This document shows positions 54,052-64,000 of a stretch of 64,000 nt of DNA, piece by piece. The notes below the pieces were generated by a model, which made no database searches, was not told the DNA's origin, and worked only from the letters and a program-made list of their open reading frames with translations. The position numbers and the translations under genes are program-made. The stretch covers positions 1-64,000 of the forward strand of contig JAWZYV010010320.1 of assembly GCA_038373885.1 (NCBI GenBank), in the 5' to 3' direction. The DNA comes from Cheiracanthium punctorium. Its lineage: Eukaryota; Arthropoda; Arachnida; Araneae; Cheiracanthiidae. Within the stretch, counting starts at the first letter, position 1; the number at the start of each line of letters is the position of its first letter.

Positions 54052-54780
54052 ATAAGATTAATTGTTTTACAGTCTTAAAAGAGGAAATTGCAAGCCTTTT
54101 TGACTATATCTTTTTTAATGGATAGAATAAAAGAAAATAAGGGCTTAGTGATAAAAAGAATCATTTTTTAATAATATGTGGATGTCCTTTTAATCTTCCA
54201 AATGATTTTACATTACTTGCTTGGATTCTATTTTTTTTAAACCTCAATTCACTAGAAAAGACTTACGAAGATAAATTTCAAATACAGTCGACAATGTTTA
54301 ATATTTCATCATTAGAGTAAGTGCCTCATAATAGCTCCGAAAAAAAAATACAAAGTGATACATTGTAACGTCTCCCAACCATTATCTTGACCACTAATGT
54401 CGTCCATCACGCAACAAGGCACAAAGACGCTCTCAAAAAGTTAATAGCGCTCAAATTTTGTTTAAAGTAAAAGGGTGTGTGTTTGCACATATATATTTTC
54501 CCCCATAGTTCCAGTTCTGTGTATTCTTAAATTATCGTACCCTATTGTGTTTACTTCTTGGAATTAGACACTGATGTCTAGACTATTGGATAAATAAACG
54601 CTGTGAGAAAAATATGAAAATGTCTAATGCATCATTGCATCAGGGAAATGAAAAAACCGCAACGTACGAATACTCTAGCGGTCTATTAAGTATTATATTT
54701 ACATTTTTATAGACTTTACTCTGTTGTCTTAGAGGAATTAAGCATATTATATAGATAGAAACTAGGAATGCTTTTGAAAA
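54052..54780. repeat. Local tandem duplication unit, copy 4
   Basis: Same order of blocks as copy 3, beginning TAAGATTAATTGTTTTACAG and ending near AACTAGGAATGCTTTTGAAA. Separated from copy 3 by the pogo-derived array. Confidence 0.7.
54298..54440 (-). pseudogene. Candidate terminal exon, copy 4, frameshifted
   Basis: Matches copies 1-3 (SVFVPCCVMDDISGQDNGWE, TLQCITLY), but a T-run has two extra bases, so the GYYEALTLMMKY end is out of frame. The 41-nt core is still identical to the other copies, which is striking if this copy is a dead exon, and argues for constraint at the nucleotide level or for gene conversion. Confidence 0.35.
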
Positions 54781-54849
54781 TCAATACATGATCGAAACGT
54801 GGTATGTCCGTACATGTCGCGACGCTACACAACTACCACTTGGTGGTTA

Positions 54850-55105
54850 TAGGGTACTAGAAGTCAAAGCCCGTTGTGGAGGCAATTACAACGGGTGCTA
54901 AAAAAAATAATTGACGAAAATATGTCTACAGTCAGTATATTTAAACTTCGTCCACCTAAAATGTGAATAACAATATTCAATTTTTAAGATCAAATCGAAT
55001 TTTATGCTCTTCTGGAATTGCGCGGGAACCTTTCGCATTCGAACGATTTCGTTTTGTGGGAACAGACCCTCTTATATCAAAGCTTCATTCAGTCGGCATG
55101 CATCA
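54850..55105 (+). repeat. Dispersed repeat family E, copy 2
   Basis: Aligns with the reverse complement of 13493-13760. Contains a hairpin CCCGTTGT/ACAACGGG (54870-54895). The peptide frame (WRQLQRVLKKIIDENMSTVS) is broken by stops after about 30 codons. Confidence 0.6.
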
Positions 55106-55917
55106 TAAAAATAAATAAATAAATAAACTAAGGTATCTGGAAAACCTCTTGAAAGTGAATTGAAATCGCAATTTTCCCTTCAAAGCCGGATAAAGAAAAA
55201 AAGTTCACGACTTTATTGCTAATAGCAATAAATTTAGCAAAAAGTAATGCAAAAGTGATAAATTTTTAAACTTGCAACCCTTACCAGTTATTTAGAAAGC
55301 TTTCATTAGTCTTTTATAGTACTTGGAGCAATTCTACAAATTAAATAAATTTTTCTATAGAATTCTATTTTTGCCTGTATACCGTATCGGGGGCAGCATT
55401 TCATGTAAAATATATATCTAATTACCTTAAAAATTGTTACAGACATAGAAAAATAGCTTATTACTAAAATGACAAAAAACAATTTTCCTGAGACTCTTTC
55501 CTTTAAAAAACAAATAATTGCGTTTTTTATAGCTTTCACCTGCATAATTATGCAAATAAATACAAAAACTATAACGTTAAATGTACCCAAACAAAATCAT
55601 TTTTTATCAATTTAATTAAAGTATATTTTTCTACATGTATTGCAATTTATAAGTTACTGCGATGCATGTTTTACTTGAAAGACTGCGCGCAAGACTAGAC
55701 AGAAATAAGCTCTGAAACTTTTAGTTATTAAAAAAAAAAAAAAAATTGAATTGTTAAAGAGCTGTAAAAGGCTAATAAAAACTTTGAAAATAACTGGTAA
55801 AGTTGTAAGTAAAAAAAAAAATACTTGTAGAGCTATTACAAATGAAGCTATGGTCAATTCTCGTTGAGATTTCCTTTGCTCAGAGGTATTGGACACCTTA
55901 AACAGTGTGGATTACGT
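55106..55917. other. Intergenic, no supported gene
   Basis: Two minus-strand frames of 80-94 codons (55306-55590 and 55654-55896) are rich in Phe, Ile and Lys as expected of AT-rich DNA. The first has no ATG at its apparent start. Confidence 0.45.
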
Positions 55918-56361
55918 TTAACCCTTTAACGCGCAGTGTTCCCACTCTGGGAACACCAAACTCCGACGTTTTGATTATTGCTAGTCACGAAGAATAGATT
56001 TGATTTCCATAAAAATAGTTGCGGGTGACTTAGCTCCATGAGAATCCTTTACTTTTTAGCACGTCATTTCCTGTAAAAAAGTTGTTTCGATTATTTTTAA
56101 CAGCACTGACATCTGCTGAAAAATGGAAGAATGCGAGAACAGCTGGATAGATTACCCAATGCTGAAAAAAGGGCAGCCGTTGCCATCGCTCGACTTAACT
56201 ACCAGAAAGATGGCGGACGATCGAAACGTTCATCGCGTTCCACAGATCTAGAGACCCTTTTTTTGACGCAGCTGGCTGTGCGGCTGCGTAGTTAAGTCGA
56301 GCGATGACAACGGCTGCCCTTTTATCAGCAATGGGAAAAGGGTTGCGCCTCAAAGGGTTAA
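55918..56361 (-). mobile_element. Family B MITE, minus orientation
   Basis: TTAA flanks. Right-type terminus CCCTTTAACGCGCAGTGTTC at the left and left-type terminus GGGTTGCGCCTCAAAGGG at the right. The inner palindrome is shortened (GGCTGTGCGGCTGCGTAGTT). 444 bp. Confidence 0.9.
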
Positions 56362-57295
56362 GTAAATTGAGCATTTTCTAAGGGAATCGAGAGATCTTTA
56401 ACCGCGGAAGAACCGGTTAATGTAAACAATAAAGTTTTAAGTCTTGAATGTTTACTTTCCGAATGATATTTGTGTGTCTAAGTTTTCCCATTCCTGAGAA
56501 GGTCCTGGATTTTTTTACAGTGTATAATACTCCTCTGATGGAAATTCAGTGAAGTGCTGAGAATCGAATTTGGGATCGAATTGAAACGCCCCCCTTTTCG
56601 GAATGGGCAAGGTTGGGTCGGCCTTTCATCTCTTGAGTAAATCGATACTAGAAGAACCGAGCTTGCATAGGGACTAAACACTGAGGGCTTCGCGTTAGGA
56701 TGACCACACCAAAAAAAAGTGTTTTGTTGATTGAACATTATTTTAGTTGGCTCTAATTCAAAGAACTATTTCTGTTGAATCGACAAATTTATTATTACTA
56801 GCCGCCCTATACCTTACTGTTCTTCACGATAGTGCACTGTTGAGCAAATCCTTGGACTCATTTCAACGAAAATCAAGTTTCTTTATTTTAACGGTTTTCG
56901 TCATTAAATTTATTTATATAGGTTAGGGTTGTTACAAATTTTGGGTGTCATCCTAAAAGCCGATGGTGGCCATGCCAAGTACTGACATTGCAAAATGTAC
57001 AAAAAGATATAATGGGTGACATTTCCATTCATGAAATGATTATAAAAATACTGCATTGGATGATACTTTGTGAAACATGTTGTACAAATTCCTACAGAAC
57101 TACTTTTTAATTGCAGCAACTGCGGGCTTCCTCAAATTAGTGTTTAGTGTGGTGTCTCCCCCATTCATGAGCTCCATAGCTTCGCTCTAAGAGGTACTTT
57201 TCGCTTCGAATAACACCAGTGTTGTGCCAAAGTTAGCAACCTGATGATTTTATTTTTATAGTATGGTTCCATTATTTAATACGCATCCCTGTATA
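56362..57295. other. Intergenic, nothing recognised
   Basis: No gene supported; frames of 69-86 codons without motifs. Confidence 0.45.
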
Positions 57296-57907
57296 CACTA
57301 CTGGCGAAAAGTATTGCAAGTTTGAGAAATCTAACTATTGTTTCAAGAATAAGCCCAGAAAAAGTGGACAGGAAATTTGCCAGATTTTAATATTTTTGAG
57401 AATTTATGTAGTATAATTGAAAAGAATACATCTAAAAAATCACCTAAAGACAAAATGAGAGCTTTAGGAACCAATAATTTAAGTTGGCAGGATAAAACAT
57501 CTAAAGAAGTGTTGTAAAACATTGTGGATTCCATATCTCAAAGAGTGGCTTTTGTGATCTAAGTCAAGTCTGCTCAGCAACATAATAAATGAATTTTTTC
57601 AATGCATTTATTTACTATCCTCTTTTGGCTGAACTTGAAATTAATTCTTTATTTAATTTTATTCCGGCGAGCTAAAATGGGTTATGATTACTATAATAAC
57701 ATATATTTTTTATGCTATTTTTTCAATAGATTAAAAAAATATTTTTATTCTTTAACCTAATGCTATCTTGTCTCTGAAGTAATTAATTTAACATGTTGAC
57801 ATTAAAAAATATCAATTATATTGATTTTTCTTTTTGACGGGGGATAGGGAGCTTAATATTGAAAAGTGTTAGATTTCTGAAACTTGCAATACTTTTGGCC
57901 AGTAGTG
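57296..57907. mobile_element. Tc1/mariner-like MITE F, copy 2
   Basis: CACTACTGGCGAAAAGTATT to ACTTTTGGCCAGTAGTG, 612 bp, TA on both sides. Collinear with 29701-30937 apart from the G insertion there. Confidence 0.92.
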
Positions 57908-58429
57908 TATAGTTACAATAATATGAAAGAAGCAGGAAATGGCTAAAATGTGCTTTAGCCCACTAGAGGTGACATTTTTTAGTTGAGCGATAAATTCGCC
58001 AAGTAGTATAAATTAGATATTTTAAAGCTGTGAAAAGATCAGACGATCTTGCATTTTCAGGTATCCATTATCGTTATTTTGTAATCTATCTATTGCGTGA
58101 CATACGTAAGTAACGAACGTGCTTGCTCCATTTGCCGTCATTGAAGTGCTACTTTGGATTGTTGCACATGCGTATTATTACGCTAATGTTTACATCTAGT
58201 TGTTGCCATTCGCAGTGTAGAAATATCGTCGATTTTGGTACCACATACGTTAGCGTATTATATAAGTAGATTTTGTTAATTTAACAAAAATTTTATTACA
58301 AACCAACAAAATAATTCGGTTGAAATAGCGCAAACAAAGTTTCCTTGAATTCAACAATAATGTTTTCCCGCGCTATTTTTCTTGCTAATCTTCAAATTTT
58401 ATTAGAACATCATGCAAAATATAAAAAAA
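57908..58429. other. Intergenic, nothing recognised
   Basis: No gene or repeat partner identified. Confidence 0.45.
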
Positions 58430-58890
58430 ACTCGGCTGTTCGAGCCTCGTCAGGGGGAGATCCCACTGAACCCCCCGAATTTTTTAGTTTCATGATTGCC
58501 ATATTAAAACGATATTAATTGACTTTGTCATTTTATCGCTCATGTCTCGCGTATTTCGCCTGGTAACCCTATGTTGAAATTTTTATGAGTATAACCTATT
58601 TATAGAAAAATACATGTGATGCCTATTCTACAGCTTAAGAAATATTGTAACAATAGATTAAAGCTGTTGTGAACTAATAGTATTTAAATATATGTAAAAC
58701 ATACATGTGAAGCATATTCTACAGCTTACGAAATATTGTAACAATAGATTAAAATTGTTGTGAACTAATAGTATTTAAATACATGTAAAATTATGTCGGA
58801 TACTTTTATGTTGCTTTTTTTGTGTCGCTTTTATGTCGCATTTTTGGGACACATTTTTCAATAAAGTGTGTTGGAAGATAAAATGACATA
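58430..58890 (+). repeat. Dispersed repeat family J, copy 2
   Basis: TCGAGCCTCGTCAGGGGGAG, TTTCGCCTGGTAACCCTA and CGCATTTTTGGGACACATTT match 3490-4450 in reverse. Includes a direct duplication of about 92 bp (58613-58704 and 58705-58796; TATTCTACAGCTTA, GTAACAATAGATTAAA, GAACTAATAGTATTTAAATA). Confidence 0.6.
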
Positions 58891-60493
58891 GTCGTTAATA
58901 TCTTGAAAATGCAACAAAGATTTAATTTACTATTTAAATTTAATTAGATTTAATTAATTTAATATAAGATTTAATTTACACAACACACATATATGTTTAG
59001 ATGCCAGCGCTTTACAAGGTGGTCAACTCCAGTCAAATCCTTTAATAATCTTTAGAATACCCGCACTACCTTATTTCAATTTTTGCGTAGAGATCTAAAT
59101 CTTTTGTTTATCCCAGCTTATTTTCCTTCTACAGTTCGCTCTTCTATTAAAACGTTATTATTCCAAGTTAATTTTTAGACCATGGTTCTCGTCATGTGTC
59201 CAAGATGGTGCTTTCATAAACTTAGCCAATCATTACTTCAACAAAACAGTTTCCAGTGCTCCTGGCCTGTACATACATGTGATTATGCACCTCAGAGCTA
59301 TGATTGCGAAGTTGTGGATGGGTAGCGCAGGCCTTGGCCTCATGTGGCCCGTTGCCCCAATGTTTAGTTGAGATTGAAGACTTTCAAGAATGTCTGAGAA
59401 TGCTGTAGAATTATTTAAAAGAAAACAAAGTTTATTTCCACAAAGAACACAAATTTAAAAAAAAAATTGGATGTGTCTCTTAATTCTAAATATTTCTGCA
59501 TATCTTTCAAAATTTCAAGCAAATTGCTGACGTTACCAGAATTATCAGTTACATAATAGAAATTCTTAAGAATCATGGAACGGATAGATTTTCAGATTTT
59601 TTCAAAATTCCTTTTTGATTTTGTGGGTTGAAATTTTATTTAGTGAAACAAAATTTTTGGTTAATCCATCTAAACTATTTGCTTAAAAGAGTCCAAACAA
59701 AATTTTTGTTAAAATTAAACAAAAACAAACAAAATCTTGCTTAAAGTAAATGTATATACGTACATATATATAAACTTTTTCGCGTATCTGTGGTGTTAAC
59801 ACTTCCGTAAGATTAAAAACCACAATCTCTTTAGGGTACAGATCCCAATAAGCCTACCAATTTAGTTAAGAGTATTTTATATGTTCAAATGCATTTTCTT
59901 TAACATGCAGTCCAAATTACCATTAATTTGTAAGTATTGTTTGTGCACAACCACTCGAATTAGATATGCTGTAAAGTCGTAATGCCTAAAGCATGTTATG
60001 TCAAGTGTTATTATTCTAGGTGCGTAATAAATGATATTTGAAGTCTCGGTAATGATGAAAAAGTTACAATGTATTACCTTGTAATCTTTCTTTGGGCATC
60101 ATCATGAAATACTTAGATTGACCATGCGTATTGCTTTTTATCAATCCAATGTATTACTGCTCAATAATTTATATGTTTATACGATTTTCCTAAAAAATAA
60201 TGAACATTAGGAATCAGCATTATGTTAACGGAGTGGAAACACGATATTTAACTCACGAAAATTGTAGAGAATGTGATGTAAAGGCAATCGAATAATTTAT
60301 TATATGATTTTCTGGTCCATATAAAGATTTCAAAGTACCTTTGTTTTCAATTTCTTGTTATGTACCATTAGGAAATATATTATTCTCGATTTAAATTATT
60401 AGGAAAAGTTTATATTTGTATTAAACTAACACTTCATTCCATAGTGTCACACGCCAGCAACCCACTAAGACAGTATAATTTAATTTTAAAATG
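58891..60493. other. Intergenic, no recognised gene
   Basis: No convincing coding sequence, RNA gene or repeat partner. Some AACAAAATTTTTGTTAA-like tracts near 59640-59735. Confidence 0.5.
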
Positions 60494-60737
60494 CAGTAGA
60501 CCCTCCCCCGCCCCCATAACATGGTCGATATGTTCCAAGTTATATGAATCTGTGTTGTACGAGTCATAAACACATGAACAGCATAAGCAGTGTTAACAGG
60601 TAACACAGAAACGTCTGCCGTATAATTTTACTGTGTTGAACGGGTCTTTTTTAACGTTACGAGTAAAAGATCGTAATATTTTCTCCATTTTATACGAATT
60701 ACTCTTATATGAACCTGTGTTACAGGAGGGTCTACTA
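60494..60737. mobile_element. Pogo-like MITE
   Basis: CAGTAGACCCTCC at the left and GGAGGGTCTACTA at the right; sub-terminal GAATCTGTGTTGTACGAG and its mirror-type ATATGAACCTGTGTTAC. About 244 bp. Exact TA flanks are unclear. Confidence 0.65.
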
Positions 60738-60920
60738 TACGAATACTGGAAAATATAGCCCGTTGTGAAGGCTATAGTAATGGACGCTGGAAGAAACGTT
60801 TAACAAAAAAAGTATGCTTACACACCGTATTTTTAATATTTGTCTTAATATTTGTTTTCCTCCTTTGACTTGAAATAAATAACTTAATATTCTATTTTTA
60901 TTATGTGCCGAATTCGAAAC
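60738..60920 (+). repeat. Dispersed repeat family E, degraded copy 3
   Basis: ATAGCCCGTTGTGAAGGC, AAAAAGTATGCTTACACACC and TTGAAATAAATAACTTAATA parallel the 54.9- and 13.6-kb copies. Reading frame lost. Confidence 0.45.
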
Positions 60921-61048
60921 TGAATGCTTTTCGGGTAACGAGAGAAATCTGTCTGATAGCGCGTTTGCGAAAACTTATAGTTTTTTAACTTATAATTTTT
61001 AAAGCAGTTAAAGTTTCCTGAGACACTGATTTCGCGTTTTATACCCTC

Positions 61049-61195
61049 ACAAATGTGGTTCTCAACCTTTTTTCCCTAGCAAACGCCTTCGAAAATTCAA
61101 AAGAAATAATCAACGAACCCCTTGTATAGTTGCTGTGTACTAGTATATTATTTTAGTGAACCCCCAGGGGTGCGCAAAACTTTGGTAGGGAAAAT
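61049..61195. mobile_element. hAT-like end, degraded
   Basis: AATGTGGTTCTCAACCTTTT near 61050 and GAACCCCCAGGGGTGCGC near 61160 are typical of the same MITE type as 14937-15271. The second end is not clear. Confidence 0.4.
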
Positions 61196-61241
61196 ATGAC
61201 TTATAGTAGTATTCGACTTCAATATTCCTCCTTTATAACTT

Positions 61242-61525
61242 TTAACCCATTAATGCCTAGCGTCCCTTTTTTGGGACGGCATTTTCGCTATCAGTCGAAA
61301 ACGTTATTTATTTTTCCTAACCTTTATTCACGAGTATTGAACCTCAATTCCACAAAATATTTCTACATGACCAAATACGATGCTCACATTTCAATTTTTA
61401 TACGTAATGATTTTAAAAGAAATCATCCCTTTTCAAGAAGTTGACATCAGAAATTTATCTGTTATTTGCTGGATTAGCAAAAAAACGCGAAAAGTCGCAA
61501 AAATATCTGGGCACAAATGGGTTAA
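61242..61525 (-). mobile_element. Family A MITE, minus orientation
   Basis: TTAA flanks, CCCATTAATGCCTAGCGTCC to CACAAATGGG, 284 bp, somewhat diverged. Confidence 0.9.
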
Positions 61526-61567
61526 TAAATCCTTATAATGAAATCAGTTGTTAGTTCACATTGTTTT

Positions 61568-61851
61568 TTAACCCATTTATGCCTAGCGTCCCTTTTTTGG
61601 GACGGCATTTTCGCTATTAGTCGAAAACATTATTTATTTTTCCTAGCCTTTATTCATGAGTATCGAGCCTCAACTCTACAAAACATTTTAACATGACCAA
61701 GTAGGATGTTGATATTTCGATTTTTACGCATAATGATTTTAAAAGAAATCATCCCTTGTTCAAGAAGTTGACGTCAGAAATTTATCTATTATTTCTGTTA
61801 TCAGTATAAACCGAAGAAAGTCGCAAAAATATCCAGGCACAAATGGGTTAA
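61568..61851 (-). mobile_element. Family A MITE, minus orientation
   Basis: TTAA flanks, CCCATTTATGCCTAGCGTCC to CCAGGCACAAATGGG, 284 bp, close to the presumed consensus. 43 bp from the previous copy. Confidence 0.92.
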
Positions 61852-62284
61852 GCGTTTGTTTGTGAATTTGAATTTTAACGTTTGAGAAGTTTCTTCCGAA
61901 CTTATCTTGATCAAAATTTGAATGAAATTATCTGCATCCATGAGGTTTAACAAGGACCCCCGTTAAAGAGTTAGCTTCCATACGAGTCTGATATACTCCC
62001 GCTATTGCTAGCAGATAATTGTTTTCTCCAACTTATACCCTTATATCTAAACCCCCGGTCTATGCAGTTAGTCCTCTTTTATCAGGTTTTCACCCTCTTA
62101 AAAAAGTACTTGAACGTAAGTTATATTTCTTATGTTGGTTTCAAATTTAAAATATACTTCCCCGTAAATGTGAATCTTGTCATGTATAATAATAACTTCT
62201 CTTTCGTCTTTCTAAATTAGTTTTTTTTTCTTTTTTCGAAAAGCTATCCAATTATCAACAAACCTAAAATAGGGAATTTGGATA
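61852..62284. other. Intergenic, possible K-type remnant
   Basis: CTTATGTTGGTTTCAAATTT near 62128 resembles CCTACGTTGGTTTCGTATAT of element K. Nothing else recognised. Confidence 0.35.
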
Positions 62285-62568
62285 TTATCCCATTTATGCC
62301 TAGCGTCCCTTTTTTGGGACGGCATTTTCGCTATTAGTCGAAAACATTATTTATTTTTGCTAGCCTTTATTCATGAGTATTGAGCCTCAACTCTACAAAA
62401 TATTTTAACATGACCCAGTAGGATGTTGATATTTCGATTTTTATGCATAATGATTTTAAAAGAAATCATCCCTTGTTCAAGAAGTTGACATCAGAAATTT
62501 ATCTATTATTTCTGTTATCAGTAAAAATCGAAGAAAGTCGCAAAAGTATCCAGGCACAAATGGGTTAT
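62285..62568 (-). mobile_element. Family A MITE with TTAT flanks
   Basis: Canonical termini (CCCATTTATGCCTAGCGTCC, CCAGGCACAAATGGG), 284 bp, but both flanking tetranucleotides read TTAT. Confidence 0.9.
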
Positions 62569-62698
62569 ATGAATATTTTTTTTTGTGTATGTGTGTATTT
62601 GCATATTATTTTTATAATTCATTAAATATGACAGAAGTTCTCAATTTTTGTGAAAAAGTTATGTGCATTAAATTGCTTAGAGCATTTATTTTTATTAA

Positions 62699-63268
62699 CT
62701 AGCTGCGTGCCCGTTCTTCGCACGGTAGGAAACGAAAATTTTCCTTAGTACATGTGTAATTCGAATTTATTCGTGATGTGGAATTTAAAAAAAAAGAGCA
62801 AAATTATTTGTATCTTCCTGTAAAGTTTGCGTCATGAGTACTAACATGGCATCATTGCAGTATAAGGACTCAAAAAATTACGTCAGTGTCATTCAGTATC
62901 AAAAAAGTGGAAAGCTTAATGGTTTGCAGAGAACTCCTGGTTTTCAAAATGTCTTATTTCTACATCATACTGTTTTTTAGGCTCAAGTTGTAGCATTCAA
63001 TACCTAAGACATTACATGAAATGGACAACCATTTATTTCTTTCCGAACATGTACCATATGAGGAAAGTATTGTAATCATGAAAAAATTCGACTTCGAGAT
63101 TTTGGTGTATTGACACGTTTTGAGGTCTTCTGAATTCATTTATGCTATTTTCAAGAGATGTTTTTAAAATAGCTGCGCACCCGCTCTTCATACGGGAAGA
63201 AGCGAATATTTTACTACTAAAATCATATCCGCATGTGAAAAACAGAATTACATTTTTAAAAAAGTTCA
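62699..63268 (-). mobile_element. Helitron-like 3' ends on the minus strand
   Basis: Read on the minus strand, CGTGC/GCACG stem, then CAGCTAG before T ends at 62699. A second, degraded end (CCCGTATGAAGAGCGGGTGC then GCAGCTAT) ends near 63169. Between them lies the TTTCTTTCCGAACATGTACC and TCGACTTCGAGATTTTG block that also occurs at 8030-8110. Confidence 0.45.
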
Positions 63269-64000
63269 AGTAATCTCCTCTGTTGAAATTACTGTGGAAT
63301 ATATTAACGCAAATTAGAATTATTTTTCGTTAAGTTGGTTGTAAGACAACCGTTGAAAAAGGATAAACACTTTTAATCTCATGAAATATTTATTAACGTG
63401 GTATATTGTCATTTATTCATATTATCCTTACAAATCTAATAATACTACCTATTAGGTACATTAATACTATCTATCTTCGCTTCTCCCTCTTCAAGGCTCG
63501 TTTAAAAGAAACAGCTTAGATTATTTGGCCCCAATGGGATCTTTTGATTCTACGGCGATTCTTTGCAATTTACGCATTAGCAAAATAATAATCATTTCAC
63601 ATAATGGTTGCCATTAAATAAACTCTCCATATATATTTAATTTATACATAGTTTTATAAGATTGGCGTATTTAGCACCGCAAACCATTTCATCTTACCGT
63701 GGGGAGAAAATATCCAAGGGGTGCCATTTTAAATATGCATGTATCTAATATAGCGATATCTTTTATATCCTCCATAGTCCTGTGTCCTGAAAAACACCAA
63801 ACTGTGTAATCTCGAGGAGCTACTTATTCCCGCTTTAAGTGTGGCAGGGCGTAAGAGTTGCAGAGTTTACAAATTTCACTAATTTTTTTAATTTATGACG
63901 TCACTGTTTGACTGCCGTAAAGGATACCCCGGTTGGTTGAGGGAGTTAATTTCGATATTTCGCATAGTAGTTTTCAAACGGTATCATTAAAACTTTGCGT
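63269..64000. other. Intergenic to window end, nothing recognised
   Basis: AT-rich; no gene or repeat partner supported. Confidence 0.5.

Noticed and set aside
54270..54345. C/D-box snoRNA suggested by ATGATGA on the minus strand of the 41-nt core
   Set aside because: No CTGA D-box and no terminal stem at suitable distance in the four copies.
55306..55590. 94-codon minus-strand frame with a hydrophobic start, considered as a signal-peptide first exon for the candidate exon at 54298
   Set aside because: The frame begins with TTG, not ATG; the first in-frame ATG is after the hydrophobic stretch. No counterpart lies upstream of the other exon copies.

Overview
The window looks like a gene-poor, AT-rich piece of an arthropod nuclear genome, possibly arachnid, although nothing in it fixes the species. 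It has no bacterial operon structure, no rRNA operon, no CRISPR array and no host gene that I can name. Most of what can be identified is transposable-element material: at least twelve copies of one TTAA-flanked MITE (family A), nine or ten of a second (family B), two of a third (C) and two of a fourth (K). All of these begin with CC next to the TTAA, as piggyBac-type elements do. There are also a Helitron, two Tc1-like elements, mariner-, hAT-, pogo- and Harbinger-like MITEs, tRNA-headed SINEs and a 5S-rRNA-derived SINE. All coordinates and homologies come from reading the sequence by eye.

Layout. 1-4.9 kb holds family A and B remnants and a retroelement-like CCHC zinc knuckle. 4.9-10.76 kb is one nested stack: a C MITE split by a Helitron (5084-10381) whose body carries a 1.5-kb direct duplication; a complete Tc1-like element with a nearly intact transposase sits in one duplicate only, and an A MITE sits in the right terminal repeat of C. 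11-28 kb is a patchwork of hAT, SINE, A, B and mariner MITEs and two tandem arrays built on short palindromes (TTCGAA and ATCGAT). 29-36.5 kb holds a Tc1/mariner MITE with a nested TTA-flanked element, three tandem copies of a GC-richer block, B copies and a second, internally deleted Tc1 element. 37-43.5 kb holds Helitron-like ends, SINEs, an exact 155-bp tandem duplication and a pogo-like element filled with nested A and B copies.

The least explained region is about 43.5-61 kb, which looks like an old local tandem duplication. Inside it, at 46.7, 48.15, 49.4 and 54.3 kb, the same 132-143-bp block recurs in one orientation. On the minus strand it reads as a short cysteine-containing C-terminal exon of 43-46 codons plus a stop, with an in-frame 9-nt length difference between copies and several synonymous or conservative changes. 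A 41-nt core is invariant in all four copies. On the plus strand the same core begins with ATG and contains a perfect GTAAGT donor, with an acceptor-like tract upstream. This is the best candidate here for an undescribed gene family or conserved element. Between copies 3 and 4 lies a five-unit tandem array derived from a pogo-like MITE, itself interrupted by a Harbinger-like MITE.

No set of genes working together can be proposed. The only enzyme-coding traces are transposon-encoded: a DD34E transposase, a second transposase remnant and a PIF1-type Helitron helicase tail. All are broken by a frameshift, stop codon or deletion.
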